From Luteibacter sp. dw_328 (GTDB lineage: Bacteria; Pseudomonadota; Gammaproteobacteria; Xanthomonadales; Rhodanobacteraceae): 64,000 nt of DNA. Positions 57,592 through 64,000 of this stretch are shown one piece after another; position 1 is the stretch's first letter; each line of letters begins with the position of its first letter. The stretch spans positions 124,001-188,000 of the forward strand of contig NZ_JAAVUW010000009.1 in the NCBI RefSeq assembly GCF_018449605.1, written 5' to 3'. The translations under genes were made by a program, and so were the position numbers. Below the pieces are notes generated by a model. It did not search any database. It saw only the letters and a program-made list of their open reading frames with translations, and was not told the DNA's origin.

Positions 57592-57619
57592 ATTCTATTG
57601 CCCAAAATATAGTTGTCAA
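57592..57619 (-). promoter_or_regulatory. Sigma70 promoter of the marR-emr operon
   Basis: On the minus strand a perfect -35 box TTGACA (57619-57614) is followed after 16 bases by TAGAAT (57597-57592). Only 8 bases separate the -10 from the marR ATG, so transcription should start at or within a base or two of it. TTGCC and GGCAA arms around the promoter are a plausible MarR site. Confidence 0.75.
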
Positions 57620-57661
57620 GGCAAATATGTGCTGTCCTGATATTTCAGGTTTCTCGGATAT

Positions 57662-57904
57662 TCATCCTTCTTCGGCCAGCAGCGCCGCCAGGGCGGGGTC
57701 GCGTACTTGGAAAAGGTCGAAGACACCGAGCGCCCTCAGGGTCGGTAACTGAGCCAGCAGACGGGGTTCCAGGCGGCGGACCTGGTCTTCGGACGTGGTC
57801 GGATCGAGCATGGCGTGGGCACAGGCGACGAAGGTCACCAAGGCGTCGCCCGCCTCCTGGCCTTCGCTCAATTCGCTTAAATCGGTAGTGACGAGACGGA
57901 TCAT
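57662..57904 (-). CDS. Small hypothetical protein (80 residues)
   Basis: This short soluble protein has no signal peptide or known domain. It begins MIRLVTTDLSELSEGQEAGDAL and is rich in Leu, Ala, Asp and Glu, with mainly helical character. GGAG lies about 7 bases upstream of the ATG at 57904, which decides the start over a longer frame (57991) that lacks a ribosome site. It is divergent from the AraC gene and may be its target. The role is unknown. Confidence 0.65.
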   Translation of the reverse strand: MIRLVTTDLSELSEGQEAGDALVTFVACAHAMLDPTTSEDQVRRLEPRLLAQLPTLRALGVFDLFQVRDPALAALLAEEG

Positions 57905-58028
57905 AGGGATCTCCGCTTCAGGGTCACGGGCGCAGGTGTCGGCGGATGCCTCGCGCAGGGACAGTTGCTTGGGGTTGCAAATGTTAGCCATGGAAGGTAT
58001 CGGCCTGATATCGTTAGTGGGCCAACTT

Positions 58029-58847
58029 ATGTCGAGATTCGGCCAAATGCACGACGAAGTCTTACATCGACTCCTCGAGAGCGCCGACGGCCCGCCGCTC
58101 ATCGCCTACGAGGCGCGCGGCGAAATACCGCTTCGTGAAACGGACTGGCACAGCCACGTGCGCGGGCAGTTTTTCTATGTGGAACAAGGGCTTTTCATCA
58201 CGCGAACGGAGCACGGCTCCTACCTGCTGCCGCCGCACCGTGCCGGCTGGATGCCGCCGGGGATGATGCACACGGTGAGCATTGCGGGTCCCAGCCACGC
58301 CTGGGGCGTCTTCATCGCGCCGTGTGCCGCGTCCGTGCTTCCCGATCGGCCGTGCGTGGTCGGGGTAAACGATCTCTTCCGCGCCATCGTCAAGCGCGCC
58401 GCGACCTGGCCTGTCGACGTCGCTACCGCGGAGCCGGAGCCGGAGCGCGAGCGCCTGTTCGCCGTCCTGCTCGATGAACTCCGGCGCGCGCCCGTGGAGG
58501 CACTGCATCTGCCGATGCCGCTGGATCGCCGCCTCCGCCGTGTCGCGATGGCCATGTACGAGAACCCCCATGACACGCGCGGCATCGACGACTGGGCCAA
58601 CTGGGCCGGCATGTCCTCGCGCACGCTCACGCGCCTGTTCCGCCAGGAAACCCAGTGCAGCGTGGCGCAATGGCGGCAGCAGGCGCGGCTGACGCGCGGG
58701 CTCGAACGCCTGGCGCACGGCGAGCCCGTCTCGGTGGTTTCCGATGCCCTCGGCTACGCCACGCCGAGCGCTTTCGTGGCCATGTTTCGCCGCGCCTTCG
58801 GCGATTCGCCGGGTCGCTATCTTGCGCGACAGGCCACCGGCACGTAA
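58029..58847 (+). CDS. AraC-family transcriptional regulator
   Basis: This is a roughly 272-residue regulator with an N-terminal cupin-like sensor (about 35-110; HVRGQFFYVEQGLF, LLPPHRAGWMPPG) and a C-terminal AraC double helix-turn-helix (about 170-270; WANWAGMSSRTLTRLFRQE, ALGYATPSAFVAMFRRAFG). Starts at 58029 or 58047 are both possible; an upstream extension would overlap the divergent small gene. The ligand is unknown. A REP element lies just after its stop. Confidence 0.88.
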   Translation: MSRFGQMHDEVLHRLLESADGPPLIAYEARGEIPLRETDWHSHVRGQFFYVEQGLFITRTEHGSYLLPPHRAGWMPPGMMHTVSIAGPSHAWGVFIAPCAASVLPDRPCVVGVNDLFRAIVKRAATWPVDVATAEPEPERERLFAVLLDELRRAPVEALHLPMPLDRRLRRVAMAMYENPHDTRGIDDWANWAGMSSRTLTRLFRQETQCSVAQWRQQARLTRGLERLAHGEPVSVVSDALGYATPSAFVAMFRRAFGDSPGRYLARQATGT

Positions 58848-58886
58848 TCGCCATTGCCCACATCATCGCCGTTGCTCATGCGCTCC

Positions 58887-58912
58887 TCCGTGGGAGCCGA
58901 TTCATCGGCGAT
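58887..58912. repeat. REP-like element, single copy (GATTCATC type)
   Basis: GTGGGAGCCGATTCATCGGC lies between the convergent AraC and secreted-protein genes. On the minus strand it supplies the TGA stop of the secreted protein, whose last residues HRR are encoded inside the repeat. Confidence 0.85.
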
Positions 58913-59294
58913 GGCTGCTCGCGGCAGCCTCAGCAACAGGCTTGCACATCCACATCCCCTCGAATGTGTAGCGATCCCCACTGCTGCGCTCAACCACGTC
59001 CACGCCAATGCGGCCATGCAACCACGGCCCATGGTTTCCCTTCGAGCCAATCTCGTGACATGAGCGCAACGGTGTGAAAGCGCCTGATTCCGGGTTCGTC
59101 ATGGCGGTTTCCTGTGCAATGCATTCGGCCATGGCTTCGTCGTAGCTCGGCATCGTTCGCTTGCCGGTGGTGAAGCGTTCGCTCGAACACGCGAGTGACC
59201 GGGCGAACGCCGGCGTCGCGATGGCGAAAGCGGTAAGCAGGGCGGCGACAGCCGCGACGTGCTGGAGGCAAGCGCGGGTTGGGGAGGAATGCAT
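58902..59294 (-). CDS. Small secreted Cys-containing protein
   Basis: This 130-residue protein has a signal peptide (about 1-31, ending TPAFA) and a mature part with four Cys (near 36, 58, 79 and 117), enough for two disulfides. A short MPSYDEAMAECIAQETA helix and a basic central part are visible. No family recognised. AAGGAG lies 7 bases upstream of the ATG, a strong ribosome site that supports a real gene. The final codons and stop come from a REP element, so the C-terminus may have been altered by its insertion. Confidence 0.7.
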   Translation of the reverse strand: MHSSPTRACLQHVAAVAALLTAFAIATPAFARSLACSSERFTTGKRTMPSYDEAMAECIAQETAMTNPESGAFTPLRSCHEIGSKGNHGPWLHGRIGVDVVERSSGDRYTFEGMWMCKPVAEAAASSHRR

Positions 59295-59470
59295 GACGTG
59301 CTCCTTGGTGAGAGGAGGCGGAAGGTCATGGGTTCATTCGTCGATGGAAATCAGAATAGTCTGAAAAATGTACCGGGTGGTCGGGGGTGTGGAATGGGTC
59401 ACAGTTGAAGCGACGCGGGACCGACGTCGATGCTGTTGCTGCGTATGCTGCTGCCGTTTTTGCGAGCACC

Positions 59471-59496
59471 CGTTCGCCGATGAATCGGCTCCTACA
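59471..59496. repeat. REP-like element, single copy (GATTCATC type)
   Basis: TCGCCGATGAATCGGC is followed by TCCTACATG, with the TGTAG head on the minus strand. It lies in the 244-base gap upstream of the secreted-protein gene and 43 bases beyond the kdpE stop. The rest of the gap shows no gene. Confidence 0.85.
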
Positions 59497-59538
59497 TGCT
59501 TTAGGTGCCGATTTTGGGAGCACCGTTTTGCCACCGGC

Positions 59539-60237
59539 TCAGGTGGCGGGGAAGCGGTAGCCGACGCCGGGTTCGGTTTTGAGCCAGCGCGGTGTGGATG
59601 GATCGTCACCCAGTTTGAGGCGGAGCTTGCCCATGACGATGCGCAGGTAATGCGTGTCCTGCGTGTGCGTTGCACCCCAGACTTCGCGGAGGATCTGCTG
59701 CTGGCTGACGACGCGGCCCGGATGACGGACCAGGAGCGAGAGGACGGCGAATTCCTTGCGTGTAAGCGCGACCGGCGCGCCATCGAGCAGCACCTCGCGG
59801 CGCGCGAGGTCGATCACCAGGCTGCCGTCGTCATAGCGCACGGGCGCATCGGCCTGACCACCCTTGGCGCCCTGACGGAGCAACACGCGCAGGCGCGCCA
59901 TCAGTTCCTGGATGCCGAAGGGCTTGGTCACGTAATCGTTGGCACCCTGGTCGAGCGCACGCACCTTCTCGCTTTCCGAGTCACGCACGGAGAGCATCAG
60001 CACGGGGACTTCGCTCCACGTTCGGATTTCACGCAACACATCATGGCCTTCCATGTCCGGCAGGCCGATGTCGAGCACGACGACATCCGGCGATTGCGTC
60101 ACGGCCAGGCCCAGGCCTTCCTGCCCGGTGGCGGCGAGCAGCACCTGGTAGCCCTCGGCACGCAGGCCGATATCGAGGAAGCGGCGGATCTGCGCTTCGT
60201 CGTCGATCACCAGTACTCGTGGAGCGGTGGGGTTCAT
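59539..60237 (-). CDS. kdpE: KdpE response regulator
   Basis: This 232-residue OmpR-type regulator has its phospho-acceptor Asp56 in VVVLDIGLPDMEG and acidic pair in VLVIDDE. Its DNA-binding winged helix runs from about 135 to the end (HPGRVVSQQQILREVWG, YLRIVMGKLRLKL). It would activate the kdp operon under K+ limitation or osmotic stress. It overlaps kdpD by 4 bases. Assignment is secure from sequence and neighbours. Confidence 0.94.
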   Translation of the reverse strand: MNPTAPRVLVIDDEAQIRRFLDIGLRAEGYQVLLAATGQEGLGLAVTQSPDVVVLDIGLPDMEGHDVLREIRTWSEVPVLMLSVRDSESEKVRALDQGANDYVTKPFGIQELMARLRVLLRQGAKGGQADAPVRYDDGSLVIDLARREVLLDGAPVALTRKEFAVLSLLVRHPGRVVSQQQILREVWGATHTQDTHYLRIVMGKLRLKLGDDPSTPRWLKTEPGVGYRFPAT

Positions 60238-62894
60238 GCGTTCTCGGTGGGGGGCGGCGGCAGCGGCAGTGAGACCCGGATGGTCGTGCCTCCGCCCACG
60301 TGGGGCAAGGCCTCCACGCTGCCGCCATGCGCGCCGATCATGCCACGGCAGATCGCCAGGCCCAGCCCGGTCCCCTTGCCGCCGCGGTCGCCGCGCGTCA
60401 CCGAATAGAACATGTCGAAGATCCGCGCCCGCTCGTCCTCCGGAATACCCGGACCGCGATCGGCCACGTCCACCAGCAGGCGACCCGCCTCCGAGCGGAC
60501 CGTGACGCGAATCGGCTCCTCGGGCGGTGTGAAGCGGCCCGCATTCTCGAGGATATTGAACAACGCCTGCTCGATCAGCGCGGGGTGCACATGCAGGAGC
60601 ACGGTGTCGGTCGGCAGGTGCATGTCGATCCGCACCTCGGGGAATAGCTTGTGCATGCGCGACACGGCGGCGGCGACGATCTCGCCAGCGTCCACCCAGT
60701 CACGATGGAGCTGCAGCGTGCCATGGCCAAGACGGGTCATGTCGAGCAGGTTCTGGATGTAACGATCGAGACGCTGGCCCTCGCCGAGAATGGCCTGGAG
60801 CAGTTCGTGCCGTTCGTTGGCGGGCAGCTGGGCGTCGTAGCTGAGCAGGGTGCCGGCGGAGCCGATCATCGAGGCCAGCGGGGAGCGCAGGTCGTGTGAG
60901 ACCGACGAGAGCAGGGCACTGCGCAGGCGTTCGGTTTCGCCCTGCACGCGCGCGCTTTCCAGTTCGTGCGCGAGGCGCGCCCGATCGAGTGCCTGGCCGA
61001 TGTCCTGCACCATGGCCAGGGCGAGGCTGCGCCGGTCGGCATCGGGCTCGCGTGCGCTCAGCGGAAAGCGCAACGCGACGACCCCGGCCCGCTGGTGTTC
61101 GGCGCCGAGCGGCAGCATCCAGCAGGAGGCGGCATGCAACGTATCGGTGTAGCGGCCTGCCGGCTCGGCATGGCCCTCGCACCAGTCGGCGGCCGCGAGG
61201 TCCTGCGTGGATAACGCGAAGGCATCGGGAACCGAGTTCACGACCTTGAAGTGGCCGCTCTCGTCGCGTGCAAGCATCGCGATCTCGATCGAAAGCGCGC
61301 GGGCCAATGCCCCCGCGCCGGCCTTGCGGATGCTGTCGGCGTCGGCGCTGGTCGCCAGTTGCTGGCCCAGTGCGACCAACGCGCGGGCACGCACCTGTGC
61401 AGCGCGCAGCGACGTCACCTGTCCGGCCAGCCGTGTCGCCAGCCGGCTGCAGACCAGCGCGACGACGAGGAACAGGACGACGGCGAGCACATCATCGGCG
61501 TTGGCGATGGCCAGCGTGTAGCGCGGCGGGGCGAAGAAGAAGTTGTAACCCAGGAAGCAGAGCAGCGCCGTGTACACAGCCACAGCCATGCGCGTACGCA
61601 CCGCGACGACGAGCACGGCGGTGAGGAAGATCAATGAGAGGTTGGCCACCGACAGGAAGCGATCGGCAACGAACGACAACGCCATGGCGATGGCGGTCGC
61701 TCCCGTGGCGAACGCGTACTCGCGGCGGGACCCGCCGCCATCCTTGAAGCGCAGGCGTCGACGTGCGCGAGCGCGTTCGGCCGGCGTGGCGACGATGGTC
61801 AGCTCGAGGTGCGCGCCGCGGCGTAGCAGCTGCTGGGTGAGCGAGAACCCGAGGCGCCGGGCGATCGGCCGCTCGCGGGTACGACCGACGATGATCTGGC
61901 CGACGCCTTCGCGATCGGCCCAGGTGAGCAGTTCATCGGCCACGGCATGGCCGCGCAGGATCACGCCTTCACCACCGAGTCGGCGAGCAAGACGCATCGC
62001 GGAATCCACGCGCTCGCGCCGCTCGGCATCGAGGCCGCCGCGATCGACGAAGACCACGCTCCAGGGTGCGCCACGACGCTCGGCGATGCGTCGAGTAATA
62101 CGCACGAGATATTCGCTCTGCCCGTGGCCGTCGATGGCGGCCATGCAACGGCGGCGCACCGGCATGGCATCGCCACGGGCGAGCATGTGTTCGCGCAGGT
62201 CGCTGTCGACATGTGCTGCCACGGTTTCAACAGCGAGCTCGCGCAGGGCGGCGAGGTTGGTCGGCGAGAAATAGGCATCCAGCGCGACGGCTGCCGTTTC
62301 CGGCACATAGACCTTGCCCTGCTTGAGCCGGCCGATCAGTTCGCGCGGCGGCAGGTCGACCAGCACGATATCGCGTGCCCGGTCGAGGAAGGCGTCGGGC
62401 ACGGTCTCGCGCACGGCCACGCCGGTGATCCGGCGGATCTGGTCGTTGAGGCTCTCAAGATGCTGGACATTGAGTGCTGTGTAGACCTCGATGCCGGCAT
62501 CCAGCAGTTCGGCGATATCCTGCCAGCGGCGCGTGTGGCGGCCACCGGGAAGATTGGTGTGAGCCAGTTCGTCGACCAGCAACACGGCGGGCCGACGCGC
62601 GAGCGCGGCCTCGAGATCGAACTCGCGAAAGTCGCGTCCGGCATAGCGCACGGGACGGGTCGGCAGCACTTCCAGGCCTTCGACCAGCGCCGCGGTGTCC
62701 GAACGCCCGTGGGTTTCGACGAGTCCGACGACCACGTCGATGCCCTGGCGTTTCAGATCGCGGGCCGCGGAAAGCATGGCGTAGGTCTTGCCGACACCGG
62801 GTGCCGCGCCGAGGAAGACCTTGAGGCGCTGGCCGTCCTCTTCCTTCGCGGCACTGAGCAGCGCGTTGGCGCGGGCGTCGCGGTCGTCAGTCAT
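60234..62894 (-). CDS. kdpD: KdpD sensor histidine kinase
   Basis: This 886-residue K+ sensor has an N-terminal KdpD domain with Walker A GAAPGVGKT at 29-37 and VDELAHTN, then a universal-stress-like domain. Four membrane helices (about 395-490), a GAF-like region, the HisKA His near 665 (SSVSHDLRSPL) and ATPase boxes in FNILENAGRFTPP and GKGTGLGLAI follow. The start ATG lies 64 bases downstream of a REP pair separating it from kdpC. Full length for the family. Confidence 0.95.
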   Translation of the reverse strand: MTDDRDARANALLSAAKEEDGQRLKVFLGAAPGVGKTYAMLSAARDLKRQGIDVVVGLVETHGRSDTAALVEGLEVLPTRPVRYAGRDFREFDLEAALARRPAVLLVDELAHTNLPGGRHTRRWQDIAELLDAGIEVYTALNVQHLESLNDQIRRITGVAVRETVPDAFLDRARDIVLVDLPPRELIGRLKQGKVYVPETAAVALDAYFSPTNLAALRELAVETVAAHVDSDLREHMLARGDAMPVRRRCMAAIDGHGQSEYLVRITRRIAERRGAPWSVVFVDRGGLDAERRERVDSAMRLARRLGGEGVILRGHAVADELLTWADREGVGQIIVGRTRERPIARRLGFSLTQQLLRRGAHLELTIVATPAERARARRRLRFKDGGGSRREYAFATGATAIAMALSFVADRFLSVANLSLIFLTAVLVVAVRTRMAVAVYTALLCFLGYNFFFAPPRYTLAIANADDVLAVVLFLVVALVCSRLATRLAGQVTSLRAAQVRARALVALGQQLATSADADSIRKAGAGALARALSIEIAMLARDESGHFKVVNSVPDAFALSTQDLAAADWCEGHAEPAGRYTDTLHAASCWMLPLGAEHQRAGVVALRFPLSAREPDADRRSLALAMVQDIGQALDRARLAHELESARVQGETERLRSALLSSVSHDLRSPLASMIGSAGTLLSYDAQLPANERHELLQAILGEGQRLDRYIQNLLDMTRLGHGTLQLHRDWVDAGEIVAAAVSRMHKLFPEVRIDMHLPTDTVLLHVHPALIEQALFNILENAGRFTPPEEPIRVTVRSEAGRLLVDVADRGPGIPEDERARIFDMFYSVTRGDRGGKGTGLGLAICRGMIGAHGGSVEALPHVGGGTTIRVSLPLPPPPTENA

Positions 62895-62958
62895 GAGGCG
62901 TGGCCGGGGGCGAAGGGTGCATGGGGGAAGGGTAGCCGATGGGCTGAGGCAAACTGGT

Positions 62959-63025
62959 ATCGCCGATGAATCGGCTCCTACAAGAGCGCGGGCCCGTTCG
63001 TTGTAGGAGCCGATTCATCGGCGAT
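62959..63025. repeat. REPIN: inverted pair of REP-like elements (GATTCATC type)
   Basis: Facing copies at 62959-62982 and 63002-63025 both have GTAG heads, with about 19 bases between them. It is inserted between kdpC and kdpD in what is otherwise a compact operon, where it would form a long hairpin in the mRNA. Confidence 0.85.
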
Positions 63026-63030
63026 GGGTG

Positions 63031-63606
63031 TTACCGAGACGCTTGATCAACAGCCAGGTTGAGCTTCAACACATTAACCCGAGGCTCGCCCAGCACACCC
63101 AACTGACGCCCTTCGGTATTGGCCGCCACCAACTCGCGCAACTTCGCGGGATCCAGGTGCCTTGCCCTGGCCACGCGAGCCAGCTGGTACTCGGCCGCGG
63201 CCGGGCTGATCTCCGGATCCAGGCCACTGCCCGACGCCGTCACCAGGTCCACCGGCACGGCGGCCTTGTTGAGGGGATCGGCGTCGCGCAGCGCGGCGAT
63301 GCGATCGCTCGCCGCTTTGGCCAGGGCCGGGTTGGTCGGGCCCAGGTTCGACGGAGTGGACGCCGCGGCATTGTTCGGGCCCGGCGTGGTCGCCGACGGG
63401 CGACCCCAGAAGTAGCCGGGCGCCGTGAACGACTGACCGATCAGCGCGGAGCCGACCGGCTTGCCATCACGTTCGACCAGGCTGCCCGCCGCCTGGTGCG
63501 GGAACAGCAGGGCCGATAGCCCACCGACCACCGCCGGATAGGCCACGCCGGTGACCGCGGTCATGAGCAGGAGCAGGACGATGGCGTTACGCAGCAAGGT
63601 GGTCAT
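63031..63606 (-). CDS. kdpC: Potassium-transporting ATPase subunit KdpC
   Basis: This 191-residue subunit of the Kdp K+ ATPase has one N-terminal membrane helix (about 8-30) and a periplasmic domain with family motifs [23 protein letters not shown] and [12 protein letters not shown] (GPNNAAAS). KdpC stabilises the KdpFABC complex. KdpB is expected just upstream, but an outer-membrane barrel gene occupies that place, 9 bases away. Assignment is secure. Confidence 0.95.
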   Translation of the reverse strand: MTTLLRNAIVLLLLMTAVTGVAYPAVVGGLSALLFPHQAAGSLVERDGKPVGSALIGQSFTAPGYFWGRPSATTPGPNNAAASTPSNLGPTNPALAKAASDRIAALRDADPLNKAAVPVDLVTASGSGLDPEISPAAAEYQLARVARARHLDPAKLRELVAANTEGRQLGVLGEPRVNVLKLNLAVDQASR

Positions 63607-63615
63607 GGGAGTTCC

Positions 63616-64000
63616 TTAGTAGTGCAGGATCGCGTCGACGACGGCGGTGGCCTGGTAGTCCTTGCGGCCACCGTTGTATGCATCGACGTCGTAAGACCGG
63701 TCGTAACGGATTTCGGGACGGATCTCGAGATCCGGAGTCACCCAATGGGTCATGCCGAGCGTGTGGCTGGTGTACTTGGTCGGGTACCCGGTGCGCTGAC
63801 CCTTCTGGTCGTTATAGAACTCGTTGCGGAACGAGATCATGTTCTTCGGATCCAGTTCGACGTTGAAGTAGTTCACGATCCCGTACTCGCCGGCCTTGCC
63901 CGGGAACGGTGACGAGCCAGCGACTTTCGGATCGAAGTCCTCGCCATAGCCCGGAATGTTGCGGCCGTACATGTAGTACGCCTCGGTGAGCATGTGTACG
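63616..64000 (-). CDS. Outer-membrane beta-barrel protein in kdp locus, 5' truncated
   Basis: Only the C-terminal 127 residues are inside the window. They show alternating strands typical of an outer-membrane barrel and end in AVVDAILHY with the terminal aromatic expected for barrel insertion. Segments such as WVTPDLEIRPEIRYDRSYD resemble BBP2/OmpL-type porins. The frame continues past the right edge with no start in view. It lies 9 bases before kdpC, so it is in the same transcript, possibly as a K+ entry pore. Family name tentative. Confidence 0.75.
   Translation of the reverse strand, partial: VHMLTEAYYMYGRNIPGYGEDFDPKVAGSSPFPGKAGEYGIVNYFNVELDPKNMISFRNEFYNDQKGQRTGYPTKYTSHTLGMTHWVTPDLEIRPEIRYDRSYDVDAYNGGRKDYQATAVVDAILHY

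Overview
The window is GC-rich DNA, densely coded on both strands, with the gene content of a Xanthomonadales gammaproteobacterium. A member of the Rhodanobacteraceae such as Luteibacter or Dyella fits best. The clues are the Xanthomonas-type GlcNAc/chitin utilisation genes, a complete zwf-pgl-edd-eda Entner-Doudoroff operon, TonB-dependent receptors, the Emr/MarR pump operon and REP-like repeats at many gene ends. This placement is inferred from gene content, since no rRNA or tRNA gene is present. I see no insertion sequence, prophage or CRISPR array.

Left part (1-13 kb): the end of a DUF72 protein, an unknown protein, a divergent SDR/LysR pair, a PIN-domain protein behind an LLM flavin oxidoreductase, a pirin-NAMPT (nicotinamide salvage) operon, and an envelope block. 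The envelope block holds an LTA-synthase-like phosphoglycerol transferase, and divergently mprF translationally coupled to a VirJ/AcvB-like hydrolase. A 640-base gene-poor stretch follows; it contains a candidate structured RNA ending in a clear intrinsic terminator, then a 53-residue membrane protein.

Middle (13-39 kb): an outer-membrane barrel, a secreted GH3 beta-glucosidase and an Lhr-type helicase, then the sugar region. A GH20 hexosaminidase lipoprotein, a TonB receptor and a glucokinase-family kinase lie on the minus strand. A NagP-type transporter and a LacI regulator lie on the plus strand, with two AACGTT-centred operator candidates between the two groups. A DMT transporter and the zwf-pgl-edd-eda operon follow, divergent from nagQ (GntR)-nagB-II-nagA. 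Together these could hydrolyse chitooligosaccharides, take up GlcNAc, phosphorylate it, deacetylate it and deaminate it to fructose-6-phosphate; the Entner-Doudoroff genes handle hexose phosphate.

Right part (39-64 kb): a cobalamin riboswitch with terminator platform and btuB, a stand-alone RND pump, a MATE pump coupled to a DUF2239 protein, and a second LysR/SDR divergent pair. Next come a DODA-type dioxygenase, a membrane GGDEF-EAL protein, a PagL lipid A deacylase, the marR-OMF-emrA-emrB efflux operon with an apparently leaderless promoter, an AraC regulator opposite a small unknown protein, and a small secreted protein. The window ends in the kdp locus (outer-membrane barrel, kdpC, kdpD, kdpE).

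A recurrent element runs through the whole window: at least 13 copies at 9 intergenic loci of a short hairpin with a GTAG/GTGG head, in two stem variants, some as inverted pairs. These look like REP/REPIN elements. Five of the nine loci sit between convergent genes.
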